This document shows, one piece after another, positions 23,691 to 35,039 of a stretch of DNA of 64,000 nucleotides (position 1 is the first letter of the stretch; every line of letters begins with the position of its first letter). A model generated the notes under the pieces. The model had not been told where the DNA came from and searched no databases. It saw only the letters and a program-made list of their open reading frames with translations. A program made the translations under genes and the position numbers. The stretch is from Takakia lepidozioides (lineage: Eukaryota; Streptophyta; Takakiopsida; Takakiales; Takakiaceae): assembly GCA_030704615.1 (NCBI GenBank), contig CM060731.1:49414001-49478000 (forward strand). Direction: 5' to 3'.

Positions 23691-23709
23691 CATTTTCCTG
23701 TAGTGGCAA

Positions 23710-24270
23710 TAACTAATGCTTTATTATGTGCATATTGTGGGCCCCAGCAGACCAGCTTGTTGGCCAGACCCAGTAGCAAACTAGCCGGGTCCGGGTAGGG
23801 GCGCTCCCACCCTCCGCGACCTCCTCTGCCACACCGCAGGCCCCGCCGCAGCCACACGCGCGGGCATTCATGACCCTATTATTGCTCAATGAGAAGCGTT
23901 GGTTTCAGTTGGGAGTCCAATGGGCTTCTCACTAATAGATAAAAGGGACTTCAAGGCACATTTTGTGTGCTTGTGGCAGGGCCCACGTGTAACATAGAGG
24001 GTCATGAAGGGTGGGAGGGTCTTTATCAGTGTGCTGCTGCTGGATTGCCGTAGATAGATTTGCTAGACAATAAGCGAGTCCCCAATGGTAGGTCTCACCC
24101 AAAGGGGCCTATGACCTGCCAGGAGGCTCTGGTAATGGACATAAAGCATAAAGTATTTCCTTTGATTTAGAAAAGATTGGTTAGTATGATGGTTATGAGC
24201 ATTGAGTAAGATATATAATGCTTAGTGTTCAATTTTTGTCGAGTGCTATGTGTGTTGATGTTGAATCACT
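23710..24270. other. Intergenic between two elements, no gene seen
   Basis: Unique-looking sequence between the CACTA right terminus and the left flank of the next element. No features recognised. Confidence 0.5.
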
Positions 24271-24384
24271 TTGTAAACTTGTTCTTTTTGAACTTTTCTT
24301 AAGCCTTTATTTTTCTACGGCGGGGGTGGGCGTGGTGGACTCGCCTTGTGTTTAGAGCCAGCCTTGGAGAGTGGACCAACGACG

Positions 24385-24600
24385 CAATGGCGTGAGCGTT
24401 GCACGTGAGCGCGCGAGCGTACGCTCACGCAGGAGTGACGTGGCGTGAGCGTACGCTCACGCCAGCTGACGTGGCGTGAGCCTGCACACATGCTGACGTG
24501 GCGTGAGCGTCATGTCAGCATGCTGATGTGGCGGTAAATGATGACGTGGCACTGTCCGTCAACTGCCACGTCAGCATTAACATGCGCCGCCTATAACCGT
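24385..24600. repeat. Left subterminal inverted-repeat region of the large element
   Basis: It contains a perfect 22-bp palindrome at 24,442-24,463 (core GCGTGAGCGTACGCTCACGC), an imperfect one at 24,411-24,430, and repeated TGACGTGGCGTGAGC. The order GGCGTGAGC, CACGTGAGCGCG, GCTCACGC is mirrored at the right end. Confidence 0.7.
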
Positions 24601-25026
24601 GGATGGTCCTATGACCGTGGAATTAATGCAGGGAATCTTGCCTAAATAGAATCAAGACGAGCGTTGAGGCCTACAATTGCAGCATCCAACATTGTGCAAT
24701 TACAAATGTTTGTTTCACTTTTACAATTACGAAGACGACAAAATATCCTCACAAAGTGTGCGCCATAAAGGCTGCCACGAGAAGACTTCTTCCCTCCTCA
24801 AATAACAATGAGAGTTATGATCATCTTCAAAAGATGATTGTAGTGCATAGCGACAGCAAGACATGTAGACTTCGAACGGTGCAATGACAAATGTGCACTA
24901 CCTAAAAGTTGTCACTCAGACCTCACTCCGTATAGTTGGAGGCCATATCATTGCACAGCCGACGAATTGATGTGAATTACACATTTCAAATCATGGTCAT
25001 CCACATACCACATTACATAGTTCATG

Positions 25027-28000
25027 CTACCCATGTGTTGTATCCCGCTGCAAAAGAGTATCGACCTCGTTGAAACTCATAGTGGCCTGGTGAATGAAGT
25101 TGTCACGTTTGGGATCGCAAACCATCCTCCTCAAAAATATGAAATACAAATGTTTGCAGGGTATGAATTTACCTCTCTTGCCCAAACTGGTTGATAGCAT
25201 ATTCACAAAATCAGGACATGTGCAATTGGGGAAATTGGAAACCGTGATGTCGTAGGTCCTGTCATGAACAGCAGATGTGGAAGTGATGATTGTGAATACC
25301 CGACCATATCCTGGATCGGGTACTTCCGTGGTGCTTCCGACACGAGCTTGGAGCATTCTTGCGGACTCCACTTTGCCAAAGTGTTCAGCGGTTGGAGGGA
25401 AACGCCGAACGAGCTTTCCATCTCGTTTGGTTGGCCACAAGTCAGGATTTGCCGGGGGGACCCGGGAGGACGCAGGAATAGTAGCACATGCATGGAGTTG
25501 GGGTTGTCTCGCAAGGGAAAAACCTGCCTCCTCCAGCATTTCAATCTCCTGAAAGCTGAGATGTGTTCCCACCTTCACGGGCCAAACGGTTGGAGGAGAT
25601 GGCTTCATCACTACGGAAGGACGCACAGTTCCATGCACACATCTGGCACAATCATCTGCGCAGAACCAGAACTTGTGGTTCTTGGCTTCTGGTTGACCGT
25701 ATGGACGCATCAAGCCCGTGAAAGTCGGAGCAGGAGTTCGGGCACCACCTCTGGATATAGATGAAGTGCACTTCTCGAAATTAGTTGCCCTGATCGCTGT
25801 ACATTTCACACGAGACCCGACACTTGTGCGTTCTATGTGCCAAACGTGGTCGGGGCATGCGGACTCAAGCACATCAAGGGGGTTGTTTCTCTCCTGCACC
25901 ATTTCAGTGGCACGGTTTGATGCTGGAGCTTGCCGTCGTGTTGGAGGTTCCTCCACAATGGAGGTTCCGGACACGGAGCTGTCATGCAGGGGAACACGAG
26001 GCTTCGAGAAGTTATCACGGTCTGCCCTGTGGGAATCTGAATCCGAACCAGGTGGAGTGTTCAATTTCCTCTTACAGGAGCCGAATCTCTCCTCCCCTTC
26101 AAGATGTGGAACTCTAGAAACAAGTGGCGTTCCCTGGGCATACATGCTCACCGCCCGTGCTATCTTGATTGGATCCCCAGATCTGTTTGCAGCACGCAAC
26201 ATCAACTCCTGATTTGTCCGGACCCTTGCCACCAACCCCACCTCGTAAGAAATCACGGTATCGGGTTTGTTGTTGCAAGGCACGTATCAAATCATCTGTT
26301 GTTGCCACATACAAATCCCGACCTCGTTTCCCAGACTGCTGCAACCATGCATTGTGCACAGTTTCTGCCAAATTGCAAGATGGCATGTCTGCCATTTCCT
26401 CAATGGACATGTTCTGCAAAGAGGATAACCACACTTCAGAATAGTGCACAGGAAACAACATAAAGAAAGCAATGAGTCAAAAATATGGAAAGCAAATGTA
26501 TGAATAAAGCATGAAATAGAAGCCTCGTACCATTGTCATGGCTGCTCCCCACTGTCTATACCGGAAGTGCCAAAACGCCAGCCAATCTTCCAATGCTCTC
26601 ATACTCTCAAGTGATGCAGCTCCAGAAGAGAACCACCAGGCACGAATTGTCTGGAACAAAGTGTCCGCCTCCTTCATTGTTCTAGCATCTTTGTACTCTT
26701 TGCACAATTTACGGTGCTGAGTCTGCATCTCTGGTTTGATGTCCGACTTTGTATGTTTTTCCAGAGATTGTGTCCAATGGAATAGACATGTACGCTCTCT
26801 TCCTGGCATAGGCACTTTTGGGTCGCCCGATCCGAAGACAATACGAATAGCATTGAAATTTGCTTGAGCACTATCCGCCATGAAACCTGCGAAATTTGGA
26901 GATGGCAGCCCATGGCAGCCCATGACACGTATCAGGGAATTCCACATGAGCTTCTGGGATTCCGTATCCTCGGATTGCATGTCACAAACTGCAATTGTCA
27001 TAACTCGTTGGTACACTGGATCGTAGACATGACAAGCCATTGTCGTCCAATCCTTCACTCGTTTCACATGATCAAACATAAGAAAACAGTTCTGCAAGTC
27101 CCCAGTCTTCTGCATCCGCTTCACGAGGCTAACCCCACTGCCCTCCCCAACAGTCGACATTTTGAAAAGAAAAACTTTGATGGCACCTTGACCTGGGAAT
27201 ACATTGTCCTGGATGTAATCGTACTTGCTCAGTCGTTTCAATTCCAAAATATTGTCTATGTAGCCTCTGATCCCAGAGCCCATTCTCAATGCATTGATCT
27301 GATGCCGAATGTTAGGTGAACTTAAAGTGGAGAAATGATCCATGACCAGGTCCAATGCTGCACCGTCAAGTTTAGTCCCCACAGAATCTCCTTCACTCAA
27401 AATATGGCTTTCCAAGAAGGACTTGCTTGCGCCAAGAGCAATTGCAGATGTTGTTGCGGATGGGTTTCTCCCGAACTCCTGTTTGATCAACCTCGATACT
27501 GTCTCAACACTCTCCCTGTAATCCCCCTTCGAGACAGGATGGTTATGGAATCCAAAATGCACACAAGCTCTCGTCATTGTATTCAAACGGTGGACAACAT
27601 AGTACATTCTTGCTCCGCAGAGCGCCAAGCAGGATGGCACAAGTTTGCAGAATTTGCAGACGAAAGTGTTTGCCGGTGGAGGGCAGTCCCAGGCTGAAAT
27701 GGATTCTCCGCCAGACCCTCCCATTCGCTTTGATTATGAACTCCAGACTGAAGAAAGTGTCTGCAATTCAAATTATCACACCTAAGGTGTCCATTGCAAA
27801 CTGTCCTCCTGAAAACAAGCTTGTCATCATTCTGAATATTGGATGTTTTTGTTCTGCACCACGGGTGCCCGTCGTGTTTCTTGTCCATTCCATGCATCAT
27901 GATTGTTACACCTCCAACTCGCGGAGGAGGAGGCAGCTCGAATAGGATATCGCCATCAAAAGTCTCCGGCAAGAACTTCACAGGCACCTGCTTCAAAGAT

Positions 28001-28542
28001 TCCCAATCAATTCCCCGCAACTCGCTTTTGAATCCAGCCATTCCTCCCATCGCCCGCAATTTTGGAATGACACTACAAATCTCTTCTTCATCAGCTTCTG
28101 CAACCACAGTAGGAAGGACTGGATTTGGAATTTCACTTATGTCATCATCGGAAGAATCCGAAAGCTCAACGATTGGAGTGGAGGAAGTCTGTTCTTTTTT
28201 CACCACCACCTCCCTCTTGTCTTCAACGACCGAAGCAGCAGTCCCGGGCGTCACATATGACCCAAGGGACTTTCGCCGAGGCTCTCCAAGTACTCTGTAT
28301 CGACCAGGACGCACTCTCCACTGGCTGATATGAGCCGTCTCATCACGGTTTTGGAAAGAATATTTCACCAACTTCCCTTTCAGATCGTAAACCTCTTTCT
28401 CCAAAAAGATGGAGCCATTCTGCAGCTGAAAACGGGTAGCCAAGACATGTTCCAGAACAATTGCAAATCCATTGTCAAGGACTTCCTGGGAGAACGGCAC
28501 TGGTTTGTCGTCTGAGAAGAACTCCGCTTCAGAGGAAGCCAT
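25027..28542 (-). pseudogene. MULE-like transposase with SWIM zinc finger, two apparent frameshifts
   Basis: It starts at the ATG at 28,542. Exon 1 has VELSDSSDDD (a likely SUMO-interaction motif near residue 125) and a Cys pair (CDNLNCRHFLQSG) that continues into CKFCKLVPSC, TRACVHFGFHNHPV, a DNA-binding zinc region. The frame changes between 27,583 and 27,724, consistent with loss of one base. The DDE-type core follows (LMFDHVKRVKDW, MTIAVCDMQ, FMADSAQANFNAIRIVFG, RTCLFHW). An intron at 26,530-26,414 keeps phase. A second one-base shift occurs near 26,230-26,280. The C terminus has a Cys cluster (FWFCADDCARC) and a SWIM finger, NCTCPDF..GKFIPCKHLYF. MULE transposases cut and paste DNA in the nucleus. 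The frameshifts suggest decay, or could be sequencing errors. Confidence 0.72.
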
Positions 28543-29397
28543 CTTCCTTCCTCGAGTATGTTTGTACCTTGCTATCGCAGATCTAGTGTAAATCGGTTTA
28601 CTGCTGTCTCCAGAACACAGTTGAAGAATGAGCAGAGCATATGGCGGAGGAAGCTCAGATAACGACTGTGCATATTCTGTTATTCATTCCAGATATGCAG
28701 CCGTCCATTTTAATTACTTTTCTTGTGGGCCCAGTGGTCAGAGAATCCATAGGGGCAGTGTCGGCAACTGTTAAACCGTTAATCAGAACCTCATCAATAA
28801 ACCCAATAACAAAGCCGACTTCCTGGAAGCATGCCACAGGATCCGAGAATGGGATTGCAGATTAAGTAAATGTATCTATATACTACTACCAATGATCATG
28901 CGCACCTGGAAAGTTCCAAATGTGCAACGAATGTGGGGTTTGGATAACAAGGATGACCGTGTATGATATTCCAAAATTTGTCATCAAACTCTCGTTCATT
29001 TATATTTATTTGTTTAAGACTGCGCATCAATTTCTGGGATTCGCTGTTCTTTTTAAATATTGAACCAGTTATAATTTAGAACACGCCGTTTTGTTTTGGG
29101 CGGCACACGTCAGACATCCATAACTGAATACGAACAGCTGTACACCAATTGCTGGCATGTGCACTAATATCGAAACGACTATGTGTAACGGTCACGCGGG
29201 AGGGAATCCGATGCTTCTAGAGACACGCAAGAACACAGGCAATCCCGCAAGAAATCGGGAGTCACTGCGTTTTTCTACTTTTCGCGCTTAGAGGGAGAGT
29301 GGTAGTCAAGCTGGAGAGGGTTCCTTCTAGAATACGAAAGAGAAGAAAGTCTCTTTATTTTACTTCCCTTAGAGAGAGACGCAGAGCAAGAGAGAAA
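28543..29397. promoter_or_regulatory. Shared intergenic region of the divergent transposase/methyltransferase pair
   Basis: About 850 bases separate the two start codons, so a common bidirectional promoter is plausible. No clear TATA box or operator could be assigned. A GA-rich stretch just precedes the ATG at 29,398. Confidence 0.4.
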
Positions 29398-32300
29398 ATG
29401 ACGAGGCGTCGTTTGTTGGAGAACACAGGGCCAAGGCAGCAGGTGAACGCGGAGACTGATTCACAAGAGCAGACGGAGACTGAGGCAGCGGCTGCGACAC
29501 AGCCGGCGATAAGAGTGCGCCAGCCTGTGGAGGCAGAGATGAATCGCAGGGACACTGAAGAAGGTGGAAGCACGCGGAACGCCGAACCTGAAGAAGGTCA
29601 AGAAACCCTTGCGCAGACAGAAACTCCAGCAGATGTGAGAGGGAAGAGGAAAGCTGCAGAAGGGGATCAAAGTTCAAAACCTAAGAAGGTGCCAGTAAGT
29701 TTTATCATATAGTCTATGTGATTGCCTTTCAAGGAGTCCTTCCTCTTCCATTCTTTAGCAGGAACTACTGAATCGCGAGCGTCGTTAACGCCATTCGATT
29801 CTGCTTATGAGATTTATGTACCTATGTGTTTGAAGAGAGAGTCTGCACTTACTATCCGCCCTAAACTACACTGAATGTCGTTGCCGCCAATCAGTTGCAC
29901 ATGTATGTCATTACACAACACCGATCCGGCAGGTCGTTATCTTTTGTGATTGTCGTTAACGCCGTTCGCTATCGCTCTCGCTTTTGTTTTGAATACGGAC
30001 AGTCTCGGCTTTGCTTGTGTAGATTGTGCTGAATTCTTTCACACCATTCATGGTGAGTTTCCTTGATACAGAGTGATGGTCGTTACCGCCATTCACTATT
30101 TGCAAATGACTTAGTCAGAACTGAATGGCATCGTGCAGAAAACTGTGAGGTCGAAGCCTACAGGATCAGAGGGGAAAGGATCTGGAGATGGGGACGAGTC
30201 CGCAAAAAGCTCAGAGAATACAGATGAAGCAGATGAATCCGAAGTGCACTACCTTGACAAGGTGAAAGAACTCATGTCATTCCAGAAGGTAAACTCTCAG
30301 GAGGTTATAAGGGACATGCTCGTATCTGGAGGGCGTCTGGACATACCTCTGTGCCGGATGATATCAATGCCTGTTGTGCGTCCACCTCTTTCCCATGACA
30401 TAACAAAATTGGAGAGTGATTTTGTGCATGGATATAGACTTGGTGCACAAGTTTTTTATGTGTCACTGACGGATATAAATGGGAAAAGCACATTAGTTTC
30501 TCCAGAGATCAGTGATAACTGGGATGAGTGCTGGAAAGATGCCAATGAGGAGTTCGAGCTGGGCCTCATGATGGGAAAGAACACCCAGCAATTTTGCAAC
30601 CACATGTTCTACGTCTGGGACGGCAACCACCGATTGCTGGCATGGATGGGATACATTCAGAAACACCATTCGAAAGACAAAGACAAGCATGTTGCTGTGG
30701 AGGCAATGGTTTTGGATCCAGGAAACGACATCGCTAGGCTTCTTACAGCTATGCACGACGTGAACAAGTAAGTCATCCAGGAGATTTGATTCCCTCTGTA
30801 GTGTCTTGTTGATCCTCAAAAAACAGTGTTAAGGAATGCAATGTTTCCAATGTTTTTGCAGATCGACAGAGAAATCGCATGTGACAACAAGCTTGGTTCA
30901 CACACTATTCCGAATTCAGAGGATTGGTCTGATGAAGCTGGATGATTTTCGGACAGTACTACCACCCAATATCATCAAGAAGTGCGAAACAGGAAGAGCT
31001 GCAGGCACTTGGTATTCTTTGACACGAGAGGCGTTTCTGGAGTACATGTATGCGGTAAGCCCGAGTCTGTAATCTGTTTACTTTTCGAATACATGTTTAG
31101 AGTCCCTTCGGAGCTAATCACTACTTGAATGAATGCAGCAAGAACTGGCAGAGGCAGCTGAGAAGGGAAAATCCGAATATTACCGCACTACACCAGAGGA
31201 ACTAAGGACATCAAAGGGTGTGGAAGCTGCAATAAAGAAGGAGTTTGAGATGCGAAGAACCAAATTGATGTCAGCCTTCGGAAAGCAGCTTAGAATAGTA
31301 GATCCTGGACTTGGTCCTGAGTTCCTTCAGCAGATCAAAACACACTATGACAAGCATGTGCATCCGGAGATGCAGCAGGAGAAATTGCACCGGCTGGCCA
31401 TATCGATGGTCGACCCACAAACAAAAATAAGGTGGCTGGAGATATGGAACTCAGATCAAACAGTAAAGGACTTGAATCAGTTCCCAAAGAGCACCATACA
31501 GCCTGGCACAAAGGTGGAAGGAATCAGTGATTTGGTGTTTGATAACTGGCTCCACAAGGCTACATTTTGGAGTCAGGTGTGTATTCGAACATGCTGTTTC
31601 TTCTCTTCAAGTATGTGATGTGTTTCTTTTTTGCAATTCTGACAAATATTCTATTTGCAGCTCGAAAAGCGCGCCGTCATTGTGCTGGATCAGACTTTGA
31701 AGGACCTGAACATTGCGATTGTTTCCCCTCCCCAAATGTCATTGGAGGCATACATAAGGAAGTGGAGAGGTCTCACCTGGAGATACTGTTTTTTCCGGGA
31801 GTTCTCCAAAGATGGTAACATTTTACGGTCCAACGACTTTGACAGTCAGGTTGGAGGAGAGTGGGCCATGATGCGAGTTGTGTACAGGTGAAATGTCATA
31901 CTTGAAACTCTACTGTTTTTTTGGGAAAAATTGTGGCTTCATATGGATTGCAATCTTAGATCCAGATTGAATGTCGTTGACGACATTCACTTCTTTGTCT
32001 GAGTCATTCTTAAGCGAGTATATGAATTCACCTGGTTAGGATCTAAGGGTGCAATTATATTGTCCCTGATTAGAATTGATAATGTCCTTGAATGGCGTTG
32101 ACGACATTCACATACGGAGTTGTTGTGTGGTCCTCAAGGTTATTTAAATTTTTGTAATGTCCATAGAGGATACAATGAGGGTTGATCACTTCATTTTGCT
32201 GAATGTCAATGCAGACATTCAGTTGTTCTGCATTGTTTTTTCCTCTTGCGATGAATATGGAGGCTTCATAAGCTCTGTTTTAAGAAATCCAAAGTGAATG

Positions 32301-35039
32301 TCGTTGACGACATTCACAGCTGTGTCTGTATTATTAAAAAACGACAAATTCAATTTTCATGGATTGGGGAGCTAAGTAATTGGTTTCTTTTTTGTATTTT
32401 TGTGAATGGCGTTGACGCCATTCACATACAGTGATGTTGTGAGGTCCTCAGTGATAGGTTCGTTATGAATGTGCATTGAGTTTTCCTGGATGGTTCCTTA
32501 CTCAATTTTTTTATTTCCATCCTGTGATTTTGCTTCATTTCAGTAATAATTTGGCTTCATTCTTGAATGTCGTTGACGACATTCACTTCTATGTCTGTGT
32601 CATTTCTAATCGCATATTTGCATTCACCTGGATTAGGATGTATTTACAGTGTCATGGAATGGAATGTTCTGAATGGCGTTGACGACATTCATATCTGGAG
32701 CAGTAGTGTGGTCCTGAAAGGTCCTTGGAGCAGTTGTCAGAGCCATTTCAATCCATGTTTTTATTCTTTCTGTTCTACTTGCATCTTTCTCACTGAGCGC
32801 TTTTGTGGGTTGGGATTCATCTCCTTTTTTCAGGTACACGAAATATGTGCTTATGGAAGGAAATCACCTGAGCGGAATTCCCGACTATCTTGACATGTGG
32901 TCGGACCCTGCAAACGATCCAACCATGTATACTGCTGCAGGGATATTGAAGGACTGGAGTCCTTCTCACTTCAGAGACTGTGGGTGGTACCTTGACTGCC
33001 CACCTGAGCACACGACCTTTCAAGAACAGCATATGAAATACTTGAACAATAACGCTGAGATGCTGGCGCCTTTGACTGACGAAGAGTATCAACGAAACAT
33101 AGCAACCTTGGCTGCCAAGGAGCCTGATGCTCAGGGAACGCCGCAGAAGGGAAAGAAGGCGGGCCGCAAACCAAAAGACAAGGCTGTTGATGTCATAGCC
33201 ATCTCACCAGCAAAGCCAAAGGACAAAGACAAGTCCAAAGAGAAGGAAAAGGACAAGGGGAAGGAGAATGAAAAGGAGATGGAGAGTGGGCAGGACTTTA
33301 GTGCTGGAAGATATACCCGCACTCTTCAGTGCGTGTTCGATGCCAAGCCACACCCTTCCCGTTCTGATTCAGCAGGAGAGATGAAAATTGTTAATGAGGG
33401 TTGGCTTTCGATGATGCAGAGTCGAAAGAGAGGATACACTGGGGTGCCATCCCCTACCTGGGACAATATAATCTCATTCCTCAATCTGGTGAGAATTCCA
33501 CTTTCTTTCCTTTTTCTCTGAATGTTTCGTTGGCAGTATTTCAGTCTCGTTCTTTGAAAACATTCTTGCCATCGTTCTTATAAAAAACATGTCTGTTGCA
33601 GGTGAGCACAGGTCCCACCTTCGTGTGCGGTGTGCAGAAAACTTATGCGGCCGACATTGTCATTCTCGACATCCCGGATGGCCAGGCTGTGCCAGAAGTT
33701 CTTCCAAAGGGCAAGACGCCAGGGTGGAACAAATTCGAGGACAACTACTGGAGTTGGGTATTCGGGTTCTGTAACAATTTCCTCTCTGATGCAGGGACAC
33801 TTCTGCTTTTTCAGTCATGTGACAATGATAGTCGTCGGGCATTGGCATCATACCTCAAGTCTTCAGGGTTTGAAGTTTTGCGCACATGGAATTGTGTGAA
33901 CAGCCTCTACCTTGTGAAAGGGGGTTTCCCTGGTCAGCTGGTATGCCGTCTGCCTTCTGCTTATGCTTTGATCATGAGTTTCAATTTTCTCTGCAGCTCC
34001 ACTCTAGTAGAATGTTTTATGATCGACACCGATCATCAACGATTCATGGTTTTTGGTGTCAGAGTTCTGAATAGCCGATGTACACACTTCCACTTTAGAT
34101 TGTGTTTACCACACTAACCTGCTATCTTTGGCAGACGAGGATGTTCGAGGCGATCTGCCTGCGGAGGATTCGCACATCAAAGACACCATCCTCCATCCGC
34201 AGCTTTGAGATTTCTGACCAGGGTTGTTTCGTCAACCCCCCCTATGAGCCCCATGTCGATGACATTTTGTACAACTTCATGCAGTCCAGTCAGACTCTGA
34301 AGAGACCAGATGGCACTCCCTGGAGAGGTGCAAAGGAAAAGTCACCAGCATTCATGCAAATACTGCTGGAGTCATGCAGCCACCGCTCTGCACGGGTGGT
34401 CGATCTTTCTGTGTCCACAGGTTCGTTTTCTCCCTTCCGAATTGGTTTCCTTTCAACAGTTTCATCTGCTTAAATCCCCTCCTCCAAACTGCTTATGTTC
34501 TCCTGTCTGGTGCAGGAGCAACTTACCACGCATGCAAGGCAGGCGGAAGAAGCCTTTTTGGTATGGAGGGTGATTCTGACCTCTACAACACAGTGCTCCT
34601 CCCCCTTTTGTCTGGCTCCACTTCAGGCACACAGACTGATCGTATTCATATTCGAAATGATGACGATCCCGAAGATAAGCAGGTCGACAACGACTTTTCA
34701 TGTGAGTAAGTGCTAAACCCTCTTTGGGAGTCATACTCAATTTCTCGATAACATCAAAGTTACAGTAATAACTTTTTCAGGCTGTCTTTCAGGAAAGCCA
34801 GCGGTGGATCTTCAGGAGATACAGTCATTTCTGGCGAGTCTGTTTTCGACAGCCCCCTTTCCAATTTTCTGCTCCCTGTTTATGCCGAAGCAATGGCACT
34901 TCACGCGTCCGAGTCCCTATCCCCTGACTTTTTAGTGGCCAGCCGTAGGTGTATCCAGCGTGGATCCGGTGTTCTAAAATACTTAGACTTAGATGCAGAG
35001 GAAGAGGGGATACATTGTACTGACTCTGAGTCAGACTGA
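29398..35039 (+). CDS. ParB-like/beta-class DNA methyltransferase-like protein, 10 exons, 1170 aa
   Basis: Exons: 29,398-29,694; 30,139-30,767; 30,862-31,054; 31,139-31,576; 31,661-31,887; 32,834-33,488; 33,602-33,940; 34,135-34,420; 34,516-34,705; 34,781-35,039. All junctions are GT-AG and the frame stays open to TGA. Residues 1-130 are basic then acidic (nuclear-type, PKK). A ParB/sulfiredoxin-fold region follows: LDIPLCRMISM..VRPP and the ParB box FYVWDGNHRLLAW (DGNHR near 260), then HVAVEAMVL. A KPKDKDKSKEKEK linker precedes a C-terminal domain in permuted order. That domain has ADIVILDIPDG (near 836, a degenerate DPPY), GTLLLFQSC, GFEVLRTW, FVNPPYEPH (NPPY at 960), a motif X-like KSPAFMQILL, and motif I-like VVDLSVSTGATYHAC..LFGMEGD (1015 on). 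This order fits beta-class N4-cytosine/N6-adenine methyltransferases; bacteria and phages fuse such domains to ParB. Activity is uncertain because the motifs are degenerate. Confidence 0.78.
29777..30094. repeat. Intron 1 array of degenerate 20-bp palindromes (4 copies)
   Basis: Copies at 29,777-29,796, 29,873-29,892, 29,948-29,967 and 30,075-30,094 share CGTTAACGCCATTC-like cores and are spaced 75-127 bases. They are diverged versions of the better conserved array in intron 5 of the same gene. Confidence 0.75.
31969..32690. repeat. Intron 5 array of seven GAATG..CATTC palindromes
   Basis: Copies at 31,969, 32,090, 32,201, 32,296, 32,404, 32,565 and 32,671 follow GAATGTCGTTGACGACATTC. Some carry GGCG or GCCA variants that keep or break the pairing; the copy at 32,201 has GTCAATGCAGAC in the centre. 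The arms are 9 bp with a 2-base centre. Spacing is 95-161 bases, and flanks also recur (CACTTCTTTGTCTG, GTGTGGTCCT), so the array arose partly by tandem duplication. It fills a 946-base intron (31,888-32,833). Confidence 0.9.

Larger units (their letters stand above)
13251..23706. mobile_element. CACTA (En/Spm) transposon copy, 10.46 kb
   Basis: The left terminus reads CACTACAGCAAATTGGGG and the right terminus, reverse-complemented, reads CACTACAGGAAAATGGGG. The two match at 15 of 18 bases. Both flanks carry GCA (13,248-13,250 and 23,707-23,709), the 3-base target duplication typical of this superfamily. Inside are a TNP2 transposase pseudogene (-), a SET-domain gene (-), GTCGCA subterminal repeats at the right end, and foreign LINE pieces. 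The left terminus almost abuts transposase coding sequence and lacks a subterminal block, so the copy is truncated or rearranged on the left. Confidence 0.6.

Noticed and set aside
22958-23857. Long overlapping frames on both strands (about 270-300 codons)
   Set aside because: They are produced by GC-rich GTCGCA subterminal repeats lacking stops; residue content is Arg/Pro/Ala noise with no domain.
25264-26463. Plus-strand frames across the SWIM transposase
   Set aside because: They lie antisense to the zinc-finger and SWIM coding sequence, which carries the recognisable motifs.
29299-29397. Earlier start for the methyltransferase gene at 29,299
   Set aside because: The codon there is GTG; the first in-frame ATG is 29,398.
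31888-32833. CRISPR-like appearance of the regularly spaced palindromes
   Set aside because: The host is a plant nucleus, the spacers themselves are partly repeated, spacing varies (95-161) and no cas genes exist. It is an intronic repeat array.
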